NCBI GenBank assembly: GCA_040902445.1
Contig: JBBDXJ010000147.1
Span: 1-31,724 of the forward strand
Direction of reading: 5' to 3'
DNA: 31,724 bases
Source of the DNA: Chryseosolibacter sp040902445
GTDB lineage: Bacteria; Bacteroidota; Bacteroidia; Cytophagales; Cyclobacteriaceae
Below the pieces are notes generated by a model. That model worked only from the letters and a program-made list of their open reading frames with translations, had not been told where the DNA came from and made no database searches. The translations under genes were made by a program, and so were the position numbers. Below are positions 1 through 8,810 of the stretch, piece after piece. Position 1 is the first letter of the stretch, and each line of letters begins with the position of its first letter.

Positions 1-125
1 ATTACCCCGATAATGACTATTTTGACAATAAGTCTAAGTTAACAAAGTAGAATTAATTATCGAACCCGCGAGGTCAATACTATTCTCCAGTTAACCCACT
101 CAATATCAAATCATTTAGGAGGAAA

Positions 126-163
126 TAAAAACGGGCAAATCAAAAAACTTTCTGATTTGCCCG
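126..163 (-). terminator. Intrinsic terminator after the VWA-like lipoprotein gene
   Basis: An 11-bp perfect stem (132-142 with 153-163, arm CGGGCAAATCA on the minus strand) closes a 10-base loop. Read on the minus strand it is followed by TTTTTATTT, so it fits a Rho-independent terminator for the leftward genes. On the plus strand there is no T-tract. It lies about 45 bases past the stop of the lipoprotein gene. Confidence 0.75.
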
Positions 164-166
164 CTC

Positions 167-189
167 TGGTAGACCCGGCTTGAATCGAA
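167..189 (-). other. tRNA 3'-end-like fragment (possible att remnant)
   Basis: On the minus strand this reads TTCGATTCAAGCCGGGTCTA followed by CCA. That has the layout of a tRNA T-loop (TTCGATT), T-stem half, acceptor 3' strand, discriminator A and encoded CCA. No D-arm, anticodon arm or matching 5' acceptor strand lies upstream, because the lipoprotein coding region starts there, and the T-stem would not pair well. It is therefore a fragment and not a tRNA gene. It sits 3 bases from the terminator stem, as a real tRNA tail and terminator would. Fragments like this are left by integration into tRNA genes, but chance resemblance cannot be excluded. Confidence 0.4.
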
Positions 190-206
190 AATCCGTGGGC
201 GAGCCG

Positions 207-1028
207 CTATTCTCTGCTGACCAGAGTCTTCGGTTTCAAACTGACAACTTCTTTAACCTGCTCTAGCTCCTTGGAAATTGAACCCCTTTTGATCAAGGTG
301 TATTCTTTTACTCCTATTTTGCTGAACCAGTCTTCCCAAACGGCCATAATCCGGTCCCACTCCATGTCTCTCTCGCGTGGAGACGCCTCGACCAATATGA
401 TCCGGAGACCCTGGAAGTGATTCTCTACTTCAAGCAATTTGTTTCGATTATGCCCAACGATCGGATATCCGTCTGTCAGAATAAAAAGAAAGTTCTCTGT
501 CAGCGTATCCCTGGAATAATCCACTTTCAGGTCCTCATAGAAATATTTCCAGATGTCTGCACCATGATATTCTTCAGGGGCCTGGCTGAACACAGCGCGT
601 TCGTAGAGGGTGTCGAGATTGGCAAAGAAGGTTTCCCTCCTTTCCTGCTCCTGCACCTTGCGATACACATTATTAATATTCTTCATGTTGACATAAAGCT
701 TCTCTTCAAAAACATCTCGTCTTAATCCTGCTCCCAATTGCGGAGCGATGACAACTTTAATTTCGTCCCTGGATTTGATGTACAAGTCCTTTCTGACCTT
801 TTCTTCAAAGAGAGAGTACAGGTTCCTGATGATCTGCTTGTCTCTTTCGGGCTGACTCTCCTGTACAATGAGCCGGTCAGAAAGGTCGAGAAGAATAATA
901 TAGTTGTGCTTAACGCGCATTTCGGCTTTCTTCTTTTCAGGCGAAGGCAATTCGCAAGCACCTGCCAATAGAAGAAGGAAAGCGCCAAGAACAAAAGAAA
1001 TGACGGGCCTCAATTTGTTAGATTTCAT
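207..1028 (-). CDS. VWA-like lipoprotein, function unknown
   Basis: A 273-residue protein with a lipoprotein signal: basic start, hydrophobic run, and lipobox LAGAC with Cys25. After a short linker, IILLDLSDR (residues about 44-52) resembles the first MIDAS motif (DxSxS-like) of von Willebrand A domains. FILTDGYP (about 182-189) resembles the later TDG strand. The middle is rich in charged helices. It should be anchored in the envelope, facing the periplasm or cell surface. It is the second gene after a four-helix membrane protein, 186 bp downstream and on the same strand, and the pair ends at a terminator, so they probably act together. The domain call is by motif only: the MIDAS is incomplete and the family was not recognised. 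The start is chosen because it gives a complete signal peptide. Confidence 0.7.
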   Translation of the reverse strand: MKSNKLRPVISFVLGAFLLLLAGACELPSPEKKKAEMRVKHNYIILLDLSDRLIVQESQPERDKQIIRNLYSLFEEKVRKDLYIKSRDEIKVVIAPQLGAGLRRDVFEEKLYVNMKNINNVYRKVQEQERRETFFANLDTLYERAVFSQAPEEYHGADIWKYFYEDLKVDYSRDTLTENFLFILTDGYPIVGHNRNKLLEVENHFQGLRIILVEASPRERDMEWDRIMAVWEDWFSKIGVKEYTLIKRGSISKELEQVKEVVSLKPKTLVSRE

Positions 1029-1214
1029 CTGTTATAAATTTTATGTAGGCTAGAATCTGTTTCTGCCAGATGTAACTCGTGTTTATTGTTGGAATTCACA
1101 GTGCCGATGGAATGCAATTTTTTGTCGCTACACTGAATTAAATCACATAGAAAGAATCATTGCACAATTTTCTTTCAATACCTTGAGCTATAATAAAGTG
1201 ATCTGAGGTCAGGA

Positions 1215-2408
1215 TCAGCCAGACCGCTTGCTGACAACTTTGACGGTGCCGCTCCTGATGTTGTTTTTTTCCTCAAACTCTTTTTTGAGGATCAGGCATT
1301 TGTCCTTCATATCTTTCATGCCTGCCGGTGCGAGGTACATGATCCAACCGGAAGAAAATTGATCTACGTATTTCTTCAGGTTACCATACATCACTGTACT
1401 TAAGTCTTCGCGGTAGTTAGCAATTTGCAGCTCAATGGATGCTACATCTCCAAGTTTTTGCTTCAGAATCTTAATGTCATGCTGCAGATGGGAAATGATC
1501 TTTCGCAGGTTGGCGGTTATCTCTCCTTTCATCCATTCACGCAGCATTGAATCAAGCAAGATACTCCAGATGATATACACAAGGAACCCCAGGAATAAAA
1601 TGATATAAAACGACGGGCTTTCACTCCAGTGAATAGCAGGCAGGCCCATTAAGGCTTTCGCATTTTCCGTGTTGTTGTTAATGATCATGGCCAGCAGGAA
1701 ATCGACCACGAAGGTTACGCCGATGAGCAGTGACAGAAAGACTAATTTGAATTTGTTCTCCAATTCCAGGATAATGTGAAACGCCCAACCGAATGCATAA
1801 AATACAAATGGGACCACTAAAAGCAGGTAGTTGTACTGAAGCGCTTCGGCCAACTCGGCCGGACCGGGCATAATACTGCCTGTTCCCTCACCTTGTGCAA
1901 GGCTTTCTGCTATTCCCTCGAAATCCACATACAGCGCTTTATAGGTGGCCGACACGTAGAAGAAGAAGAGGTAAACAGAAAGCATAGCCAGGATAAAGAA
2001 ATTGATGCCGAACTTTACCGGGCTGAAGCTTTCCCTCTTCAGCTTATCTTTGTCTTCTGCCCGCGATTCACGGATGTGCAAAAGTTCCTTTCTGTATTTG
2101 TCAATCTCTTTTTCCTTCTCCTTTATCTCACCTTCTATCTTAACGTTGCTCTCTTCTTTTTTTCTGAGTTCACGTTCCAGGTCCTTTATTAGCTTGAGAC
2201 GTTCCTTCTTCTCTTCGTCGGTAAAGCCTTTGTAAGGTTCTTCGACCAGATCGCCATTGAGGATCCGATTGAGATAAGAGGCATACACGTCAGGGTCTCC
2301 CTTAACATTTCCGGATTTCTCGTAACCGAAATCGTAAAGATTGACGCGGTCTACATGATGAATGATCTTTGCATTCGATTCTTTAACTGCTTCGCGAGTT
2401 GGTTCCAT
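1215..2408 (-). CDS. Four-helix membrane protein with coiled coil, unknown function
   Basis: Starting at Met 2408 the protein has 397 residues. A soluble N-terminal part is followed by a strongly charged Lys/Glu coiled coil (about residues 64-125). Then come four hydrophobic helices (about 133-154, 192-214, 220-245 and 265-286) and a mainly helical C-terminal tail. Both termini are probably cytoplasmic. There is no enzyme motif I recognise. The frame stays open upstream to Met at 2489, which would add 27 residues. I prefer 2408 because the extra segment looks non-conserved in character and no start has a clear Shine-Dalgarno site. It is followed by the VWA-like lipoprotein gene, and a membrane-stress, envelope or defence role is possible but not shown. 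Confidence 0.7.
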   Translation of the reverse strand: MEPTREAVKESNAKIIHHVDRVNLYDFGYEKSGNVKGDPDVYASYLNRILNGDLVEEPYKGFTDEEKKERLKLIKDLERELRKKEESNVKIEGEIKEKEKEIDKYRKELLHIRESRAEDKDKLKRESFSPVKFGINFFILAMLSVYLFFFYVSATYKALYVDFEGIAESLAQGEGTGSIMPGPAELAEALQYNYLLLVVPFVFYAFGWAFHIILELENKFKLVFLSLLIGVTFVVDFLLAMIINNNTENAKALMGLPAIHWSESPSFYIILFLGFLVYIIWSILLDSMLREWMKGEITANLRKIISHLQHDIKILKQKLGDVASIELQIANYREDLSTVMYGNLKKYVDQFSSGWIMYLAPAGMKDMKDKCLILKKEFEEKNNIRSGTVKVVSKRSG

Positions 2409-2785
2409 GGTTGTCCGTTTATTATGGCTCTTATTATAGTTAAAAATCGGTTCTTTGTAGCTATTCATACGCAGGAATTTGCCGGCCATGCAGTAACTGG
2501 CAATGAACTGCCTTTACAGACGGTGGAATCACCGTAGAGAGAGTAGATTGAATACCCGACCGGCCTTTCGGCGATGATTTTTCACGTATAAAGGATATCG
2601 AGGGCGCCAGTGCCTTTTTCGTGTCGATGGAGTATTGACCACGTTGATACATGAGAAGGATGCGCGGCTGGTGGCAGGGACGCATAATTATGCGTCCCTG
2701 CGATGCCCCCGGCACCTGCTGCCCAAGCTTAACCCGATCACAACCTATGTTATTAATTTATCAATGGAGTCTCACAACTCACGAT
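2409..2785. other. Intergenic region without a supported gene
   Basis: About 375 bases between the oxidoreductase gene and the membrane-protein gene. Short open frames exist on both strands but none has a recognisable domain, signal or start site. The only clear structure is the perfect 28-bp palindrome described separately. Promoter elements for the membrane-protein gene must lie here, but I could not identify a convincing TAnnTTTG element. Confidence 0.5.
2674..2701. repeat. Perfect 28-bp palindrome, REP-like
   Basis: The half-site GCAGGGACGCATAA is followed exactly by its reverse complement, so the DNA can form a 14-bp stem. The flanking 12-mer GTGGCAGGGACG (2671-2682) recurs inverted at 25972-25983, next to another GC-rich dyad. 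This suggests a dispersed repeat family and not a gene-specific operator. It lies about 85 bases after the oxidoreductase stop and could also act as a transcript-end hairpin, but no T-tract follows it. Confidence 0.7.
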
Positions 2786-4150
2786 TTAATATTTAAATAC
2801 TTCACCCCCGGCAAGCACTTCTTGCCTTTCTTCATCAAAGGTCACAAACTTGCCCGTCCTCAATGCTGCGGTAGTCATGATATTAGCGATGGAATGATTA
2901 TATCCTGCCATGACATCAGCGTTTGGTTTTTTTCTATTTCTGACACATTCCATCCAGTTTTTCATGTGAGCTGAGGTCAGATCATCTGCTCCTGTGTCCG
3001 CGCCGGTTTCAGCCTTTATCTGTTCGGCCAGCGTAGTTTCCTTCAATAAATTAGGGCGCAAGCCCATTGCCGATGCATGGTTTTCCTGGAGTCCGCCATG
3101 GGGTGTTATCTTATTGGTATCCAGGTTTAGTTCACCACCATTGGAATAATATATTTCTTTTACACCACCCGCGGAATTGGTGAACCGGGAAGAATATATT
3201 ACCTGAAAACCTTTTGACTTATCATTTAATGGACCATAGTCGAATACCGCAGTCATCGTATCGTGATTTTCCCTGCCATCGTTCCACAAATATATACCAC
3301 CGTTGGCGGCGACACTCCTTGGATGATTCAGGCCGGTAAACCAATGTACCGTATCAATCTGGTGAGCCATCCACTGACCCGGGATACCGGAAGAAAATGG
3401 CCAGAAGAGTCTGAACTCCAAATACTTTCTGGGATCCCATGGCGTATCAGGACGGTTCATCAGAAAACGCTTCCAGTCTGTATCTTCTTTCTTTATCTCC
3501 TTTGTGAGCTTGGGCAGTCTCCACCTTCCGGGCTGATTTACATTCCAGGTCATTTCTACTGCGACAATTTCACCGAATTTCCCCGAGCGAATAAAATTAT
3601 TGGCCGCATGATAATTAGGCCCACTCCTTCTCTGCGATCCTACCTGCACAATTTTGCCCGTTTTCTCAACAGCTGCCCGTGCCGCCCTGTTGTCTTCCAT
3701 AGTTTCGGCAAATGGCTTCTCGACATAAACATCTCTTCCTGCTTCCACCGCTTCTTTACAATGCAGTGCATGCTGGAAATCCGCAGTACTTATGATGACA
3801 GCATCCACATCCTTTCTGTCATAAAGCTCATCGTTATTTCTCGCTGTTTGAATTTTTTTTCCAGACTTCTCCTGTACAAAGGCCACGGCTTCATCCCTTC
3901 TCCTGCTCCAGATATCAGACACTGCCGTAAATTCAAAGTTGAGCTCCTTCGCAAGCCCCAGCATAGAAGGAATTAAGGCACCCTTACACCGGCTTGAAAA
4001 ACCTACAATGCCAACATTGACACGGTCATTTGCTCCCATGATACGTCCATAGCTGCTGGCAGAAAAACCCATTGCACCGGCTGTTACCGCGGCGGTTGAT
4101 AAGGCGGTTTTTTTGATAAATTCTCTTCTTGACTTATTTATTTCATCCAT
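2786..4150 (-). CDS. Gfo/Idh/MocA-family oxidoreductase with Tat signal
   Basis: A 454-residue NAD(P)-dependent sugar or inositol-type dehydrogenase. A Tat signal with SRREF at residues 7-11 and an Ala-rich hydrophobic stretch predicts export as a folded, cofactor-loaded protein. The Rossmann strand VNVGIVG starts at 44, though the glycine loop is the less usual GFSSRCKG. The family motif EKPFA is at 144-148 and a candidate active-site DTVH (266-269) lies in MAHQIDTVHW. Length is normal for the exported Bacteroidota members. It is the last gene of the long leftward glycan cluster, 69 bases after the sulfatase, which suggests oxidation or epimerisation of a released sugar. The exact substrate cannot be read from the sequence. 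Confidence 0.9.
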   Translation of the reverse strand: MDEINKSRREFIKKTALSTAAVTAGAMGFSASSYGRIMGANDRVNVGIVGFSSRCKGALIPSMLGLAKELNFEFTAVSDIWSRRRDEAVAFVQEKSGKKIQTARNNDELYDRKDVDAVIISTADFQHALHCKEAVEAGRDVYVEKPFAETMEDNRAARAAVEKTGKIVQVGSQRRSGPNYHAANNFIRSGKFGEIVAVEMTWNVNQPGRWRLPKLTKEIKKEDTDWKRFLMNRPDTPWDPRKYLEFRLFWPFSSGIPGQWMAHQIDTVHWFTGLNHPRSVAANGGIYLWNDGRENHDTMTAVFDYGPLNDKSKGFQVIYSSRFTNSAGGVKEIYYSNGGELNLDTNKITPHGGLQENHASAMGLRPNLLKETTLAEQIKAETGADTGADDLTSAHMKNWMECVRNRKKPNADVMAGYNHSIANIMTTAALRTGKFVTFDEERQEVLAGGEVFKY

Positions 4151-4219
4151 GATCTTATATGTTTAGAATTGCGACGTTCGATTTGTCCGGTTTAGATTTT
4201 CAGACCTTCATACACAGTT

Positions 4220-5818
4220 TTATTCAACTTTTCCATTCGAAATAAACTCATACTTTTTGAGATGATCAGGCACCTTGAACCGTTCACCATACAAATCCTT
4301 CAATGCCTGGAAACCCATGTAATAATAGGTATCGAATATAGCACTATTTCCCAAAGCCCGTGGATCTTCCTGTTTTATTAGCTCATTCTGTAATTTACTT
4401 GCAAGATTTTCCATGGCTTCCCGGTATTGAGGAAAACTCGCCAGATTGTTCATACAATCCGGGTCCTTTTTCATATCATAAAGTTCCACTTCAGGCCTGA
4501 AGGAAAAACACAATTCATAAAATTTATGATCCGGGTTTAATGAGTTCTGAAATTTAAAATCTCGATTCGCTGAAACAGAAACCAGATAATCCTCTGTGGG
4601 GCCATCATCGCTGTTTCGGAACCCATGCTCTGGATTACCGGCAGGCCACCGTTGCGGCTCATAATTTCTAGAATACAAATAATCTTTTGTACGAATCCCG
4701 CGAACCGGGTATCCCACGGCGAGCTTCGCACCATCATCCCGGCCGATATCATGTCGTTCCTTACCCAGGATGGAAAAAGCTCTGGTGCTATCAAGCCAGC
4801 CGGACGCATCAGAAAGTAGCAGGTCGAGGAAACTCTTTCCAGTCATTTGGGCGTGAGGTTTTAACCCAGCCGCTTCCATTAAAGTTGGAGCTATGTCAGG
4901 AAAATTAATAAAATCATTTACAACTCTTCCCGGTTGTATGCGGTCACCCCAGCGCACAGCCAGAGGAACATGAACACCCTCTTCGTAGATCTGCCCTTTT
5001 ACCCGGGGAAATGGCATGCCATGGTCAGAGGTGACTATGATTATTGTATTACCCAGTTCGCCCCGGTCTTCAAGTATTTTCATCGCTTTACCGATTTGTT
5101 GATCAAACCATTCTACTTCCAAAGCATAATCCATCAGATCACCCCTGACAATCTTATTATCAGGAAAAAACTTTTGAACTTTAACATCTTCAAGAGAACG
5201 GCCTGCTTTCAGGTAGGAATCTTTTTCATAATTCCGATGTGGTTCCTGGGTACCCAGCCAAAAACAAAAAGGCTTATCTGCTTCATTCGCCTCTAAAAAC
5301 AATTTAAAATTTTCACTATAGTCCTTGGTGCTCATCCCCTTGTAAGGTGGCTTTAATGTAAGGGTGTCATAATTCCTCCCGGCGGGATTGTGATCGCCCC
5401 TTTTCCATAGGCCCGGGCCCCATCCCTTTCCTGTGTGCCCCACAAAATATCCACTGCTTTCAAGTAGCTCGGGGTAGAACATCCATTTTTCAGGCATCAG
5501 CGGACGATGAACGACGGCCTCTTCAAGCTGCCATGAATAACGGCCTGTCAATATGGAAGCCCGGGCAGGGGCGCATTTTGGATTATTGGAATAGGCATTG
5601 GTAAAAAGGATGCCTTCATTTGCAAGTTTATCAAAATTGGCTGTCTTAACATATTGGGAACCATATATGCTCATGCTATTGAAGGAAGCATCATCGGCGA
5701 TAATAAAGAGAATATTGGGCCTTTCCTCCACAGCATCATGCCGTGAAAAGCAACCCGTCAATACTACGGCACTTACTACTACAACTACTTTAAAAAAAAT
5801 ATTTCGCATGCGTATCAT
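4220..5818 (-). CDS. Sulfatase lipoprotein (S1 family, heparan N-sulfatase-like)
   Basis: A 532-residue formylglycine-dependent sulfatase. The lipobox LTGC gives Cys23 as lipidated residue, so it should be membrane-anchored outside the cytoplasm. The metal-binding pair is Asp42-Asp43 in FIIADDAS. The sulfatase signature is CAPAR (82-86), whose Cys must be converted to formylglycine. GHTGKGWG (127-134), EPH (192-194) and SDHG with a following Lys (264-274) supply the other usual active-site residues. The order and spacing resemble N-sulfoglucosamine sulfohydrolase-type enzymes (S1_8-like), but the sulfated sugar cannot be assigned. Its presence suggests that the glycan targeted by this locus is sulfated. 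No maturation enzyme gene is visible in the window. Confidence 0.92.
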   Translation of the reverse strand: MIRMRNIFFKVVVVVSAVVLTGCFSRHDAVEERPNILFIIADDASFNSMSIYGSQYVKTANFDKLANEGILFTNAYSNNPKCAPARASILTGRYSWQLEEAVVHRPLMPEKWMFYPELLESSGYFVGHTGKGWGPGLWKRGDHNPAGRNYDTLTLKPPYKGMSTKDYSENFKLFLEANEADKPFCFWLGTQEPHRNYEKDSYLKAGRSLEDVKVQKFFPDNKIVRGDLMDYALEVEWFDQQIGKAMKILEDRGELGNTIIIVTSDHGMPFPRVKGQIYEEGVHVPLAVRWGDRIQPGRVVNDFINFPDIAPTLMEAAGLKPHAQMTGKSFLDLLLSDASGWLDSTRAFSILGKERHDIGRDDGAKLAVGYPVRGIRTKDYLYSRNYEPQRWPAGNPEHGFRNSDDGPTEDYLVSVSANRDFKFQNSLNPDHKFYELCFSFRPEVELYDMKKDPDCMNNLASFPQYREAMENLASKLQNELIKQEDPRALGNSAIFDTYYYMGFQALKDLYGERFKVPDHLKKYEFISNGKVE

Positions 5819-5950
5819 ATTTAAGATTATCTGACGGCACCATCAAAACTAAAGGGAACAGACTGATTTTTCTTATATGCGTCAAATAATTTCCGAATTT
5901 CACTCATGGATCTTTGCTTTACAAAACATGCCCGTTTAGAATATATAAAA

Positions 5951-7387
5951 TTATAATCCTCCCAAATTCAAAAGGTTATAACCCGTTGCTGTTAGTTTCT
6001 GATTTTTTCTGTAGAAAGGATGCTGGTAACGCGCCAGCGCTTCCTTTGAATCTTTAGCATTTTTATCACGCCAGAGTGTTACATTACCATCAGAAGAATA
6101 AGTTAAAATTTGTTCGCCGGGATACTCCAAAAATTTGGAGACCATAGCCACGTGCTCATTGATTCCAAGTTTCATTAATTCCTCTCCCTGGAAATTTAAA
6201 ATAGCGCCCTCTACATTTTCGCTGGCTTCCCGCACAAGTTCATGTACGCCATCACCGTTCAGATCAACAGGAAACGATTTATATAAACTAAATGGAACCG
6301 GTTGCTTTTTACCCGTAAACACATCATAGGTAAATTGCTCTACTCCGGTCCGGGAAAAACCTTCCGGTCCCGCTTTTTTGCCGCCGATCCGTAACGCATA
6401 TGCCAGGCGTTGTCCCTGTTTTCCTGTTTTTGCCGTCCAGCCCATATCCATGTGACCTTGTTCTATATCTGACCATACACGTTGGCCATTGTTATTAAAC
6501 AATACCACACGCGGGGCTTCTCCACTTTCACGGCACGTATAGACATACCATTTTTTCTCTTCGTAATTGAACACAGGCTGAATAATATCCGAATGACCGG
6601 AATAAACATCACGATCGGCGACAAAAACTTCTTTCCCATTATCCACATTCAGGCACCTTTCGCCCCACATGATCTCATCTGTGCCATCCTGATCGATATC
6701 AACGACCGGATTCATATGACTGCCGCGTGGTTGTTTCGGCTCTGCAGGCACACTATACTCCCACCGCATGTTCATATCGTCGTTCCATGCCTGAATCTTC
6801 ATGGGGCCATAAGTACCTTGCGCTGTTAATAATACTGGTGTCTTCCCAACATAAGCTCCCCAAATAAAATTGCGGTATCTGTGGCTGGTACTTTGCGAAG
6901 TGACTGGTCGCGGCCACGGCCATTCCCCGGTTTGCTCACCCGTTTCACCATCTAACCGGGTAAGCCTGTAACTTTTGATGCTGAGCGGATGAACCGGGTC
7001 GGCGTTGTTCACAAACCAGATCTCCTCGCTCCCGTCATTGTTTAAATCGAAAGGAAAAACGGGACAAAACCAGATACCAGGAATTACACCTTTGTTCAAT
7101 TCCTGGCGCCAGATTTCCTTTCCCTGTTCTGTTATTAAGACCAGCTTCAACGTATGCTTCGGGAAAAAAAACATATCTTCAAAAGGGTCGACTTCTTCAT
7201 CTTCGGAATAAACCAGTAGTATGGCTTTTTGTGTTTTCAATTGTACAGGTACTGCCCGCAGTCTGCCAAAGGCAGATGCAATTTTGAATTTGGCTACGGT
7301 TATTGGCTCAATACGATGAGGCATGGTCTGTGCCCGGACGCCTGATATAATCATGCAGAATAGAACAAGAAAAATGACTTTTTTCAT
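5951..7387 (-). CDS. Secreted beta-propeller, rhamnogalacturonan-lyase-like
   Basis: A 478-residue exported protein with a classic signal peptide ending near VRAQ (20). Three calcium-loop motifs of FG-GAP/PL11 type are visible: DLNNDG (114-119), DIDQDG (230-235) and DLNGDG (375-380), each followed by an E-[IL]-[IVW] strand. The stretch around 230-255, with DEIMWG and a following DNG, resembles the propeller of family 11 rhamnogalacturonan lyases. The N-terminal Ig-like domains of canonical PL11 are missing and I could not confirm catalytic residues. It may be a lyase relative or a binding propeller. It lies between the sulfatase and a GH5-like gene on the same strand, consistent with work on an acidic polysaccharide such as pectin. 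Confidence 0.7.
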   Translation of the reverse strand: MKKVIFLVLFCMIISGVRAQTMPHRIEPITVAKFKIASAFGRLRAVPVQLKTQKAILLVYSEDEEVDPFEDMFFFPKHTLKLVLITEQGKEIWRQELNKGVIPGIWFCPVFPFDLNNDGSEEIWFVNNADPVHPLSIKSYRLTRLDGETGEQTGEWPWPRPVTSQSTSHRYRNFIWGAYVGKTPVLLTAQGTYGPMKIQAWNDDMNMRWEYSVPAEPKQPRGSHMNPVVDIDQDGTDEIMWGERCLNVDNGKEVFVADRDVYSGHSDIIQPVFNYEEKKWYVYTCRESGEAPRVVLFNNNGQRVWSDIEQGHMDMGWTAKTGKQGQRLAYALRIGGKKAGPEGFSRTGVEQFTYDVFTGKKQPVPFSLYKSFPVDLNGDGVHELVREASENVEGAILNFQGEELMKLGINEHVAMVSKFLEYPGEQILTYSSDGNVTLWRDKNAKDSKEALARYQHPFYRKNQKLTATGYNLLNLGGL

Positions 7388-7409
7388 ACGAGCATAAAGT
7401 TAGTATTAT

Positions 7410-8807
7410 TCATGGTGTGACTTCAAAATCGACCATCCCCGAACGCAAAAGTTCCTCACCTTTGGAGCCGTGCACAACTGCCAGAACGTTGTATTTTCCC
7501 GTGGGAGCGTTTTCCCAGGTAATTTCCCAGGGAGCAGAAGTGTCCTTACCGATGAGTTTATCCTCTGCAAAAAAACGTACCTCGATACCATCCGTATTTT
7601 CAATGCCTGTTACCACGGCACGAATGCTAATCGCATTGCCAGGAACAAAAACGTCACCGTCAATCGGATTGGTGATCAATGCGGAAAACTGTTCCGCAGG
7701 AATTCCATCGATAGATTCACCTGGTGTTGTGAGACGTGCAAGCATCCGGTAAACCAGGGTGTCATCGGCGACTCCGTCAAATTCAAAGGGAGCGGTCTGA
7801 TTCTTTTCAATGTGCATGAATCCCCAGCCCGCACCGGATTTTATCGATACGCGGGCTGCTTCGGCACCCAACTTCCCGATCTTGTCATCCTCATTACAAA
7901 CCACGGGTTTGCCAAAGCTGCGCGCATGCATAACTCTCTCTGGAATAAGACTGAGGGGCGTCCTGTTAAAATGGATAACAATAAAATCGGCTGCCCGTGC
8001 AAGGGGCTCAGTACTAAGTCCGCTGCCCATACCACTCGTACTGACCAAAAGATTGGGTGCAAGGTTCTTGGCGTGGCGAATCAGCTCCACTTGCCCATCA
8101 ACACTTTTTAACCATTCACCATCCTTCCATTTATTGTAACCGCCGTGTGCATATTCATTAGAGATCTCCAGTACGACATTGGTAAATTTTTGATTCACTA
8201 TCCATTGGGTCACATTTGCCACGGCATTGAGGATGGTTTGTTTTCCATCCAGGGAGTATTCGTGCGAATGCTGTCGCTGGTAGAAACACGATAGTATAAT
8301 CACAACCCCTTCCTGATCAGCAGCGTGAATAACTCTTTCTACGCGGTCAAGATAAGACCGCCTGAGGCTACCATCGCGGTTGAAAGCTGAATTCACCGCT
8401 CCTTCATAACCTGGTAAACCACCTTGCAAGCTAATGGTAAATGCCCGTACACCATGGGCATAATAATCCTGGATCTGTGCGATGAAACGCGTCGTATTTT
8501 CGTCAGGATCAAAATCTTTCGGGAGGTGACTTTTGGCTAAAGGTCCGGAATCCTCAAACACGGCATTAACCATCCGAACGTTTACGAGAAGCCCCTCCGC
8601 GGGACTGTCTTTGAGAACAGGTTTCCCGTTGATCAGCCATAGGCTATCTTTGATAGTAACATTTGTTGCGTTACCTGAAGGGGTGGAGGAACAGCCAAGG
8701 ATGACTGCTGTCATTACCGACGCGATGCTGAAAGATAACTTTTTATGGAGTGATCCAGCCTGCAGGAGGCAGCGCATTCTTAATATTTCGCGCGACGATT
8801 TAATCAT
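7410..8807 (-). CDS. GH5-like TIM-barrel lipoprotein with C-terminal Ig domain
   Basis: A 465-residue putative glycoside hydrolase. The lipobox is VILGC with Cys39. The signal is unusually long from the first Met, so Met11 may be the real start. The barrel region (about 60-365) has ISNEYAHGG with Glu218 as candidate acid/base and VVCNEDD with Glu306 as candidate nucleophile, the usual clan A pattern of Asn-Glu at strand 4 and Glu at strand 7. The last 90 residues form a bacterial Ig-like domain (NPIDGDVF onwards, ending DFEVTP). It starts 3 bases after the stop of the truncated serine-hydrolase frame, so the two were co-translated neighbours. The substrate is unknown. Confidence 0.75.
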   Translation of the reverse strand: MIKSSREILRMRCLLQAGSLHKKLSFSIASVMTAVILGCSSTPSGNATNVTIKDSLWLINGKPVLKDSPAEGLLVNVRMVNAVFEDSGPLAKSHLPKDFDPDENTTRFIAQIQDYYAHGVRAFTISLQGGLPGYEGAVNSAFNRDGSLRRSYLDRVERVIHAADQEGVVIILSCFYQRQHSHEYSLDGKQTILNAVANVTQWIVNQKFTNVVLEISNEYAHGGYNKWKDGEWLKSVDGQVELIRHAKNLAPNLLVSTSGMGSGLSTEPLARAADFIVIHFNRTPLSLIPERVMHARSFGKPVVCNEDDKIGKLGAEAARVSIKSGAGWGFMHIEKNQTAPFEFDGVADDTLVYRMLARLTTPGESIDGIPAEQFSALITNPIDGDVFVPGNAISIRAVVTGIENTDGIEVRFFAEDKLIGKDTSAPWEITWENAPTGKYNVLAVVHGSKGEELLRSGMVDFEVTP

Positions 8808-8810
8808 GGT

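Noticed and set aside
167..260. A complete tRNA gene on the minus strand.
   Set aside because: Only a 3'-end-like stretch is present. The T-stem pairs poorly and the upstream bases code for the lipoprotein.
2461..2715. An 84-residue minus-strand frame in the gap before the membrane-protein gene.
   Set aside because: It crosses the perfect palindrome, has no domain, signal or start site, and looks like a chance open frame.
3263..3976. A long plus-strand open frame opposite the Gfo/Idh/MocA gene.
   Set aside because: It is antisense to a gene with clear family motifs and its own translation shows no recognisable domain.
5881..5892. GTCAAATAATTT shared with 18465-18476 upstream of the sigma factor, considered as a common promoter element (TTTG-type -7 box on the minus strand).
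   Set aside because: A 12-base match is expected by chance many times in an AT-rich window of this size. The TAnnTTTG spacing is not met and no -33 element stands at the right distance.
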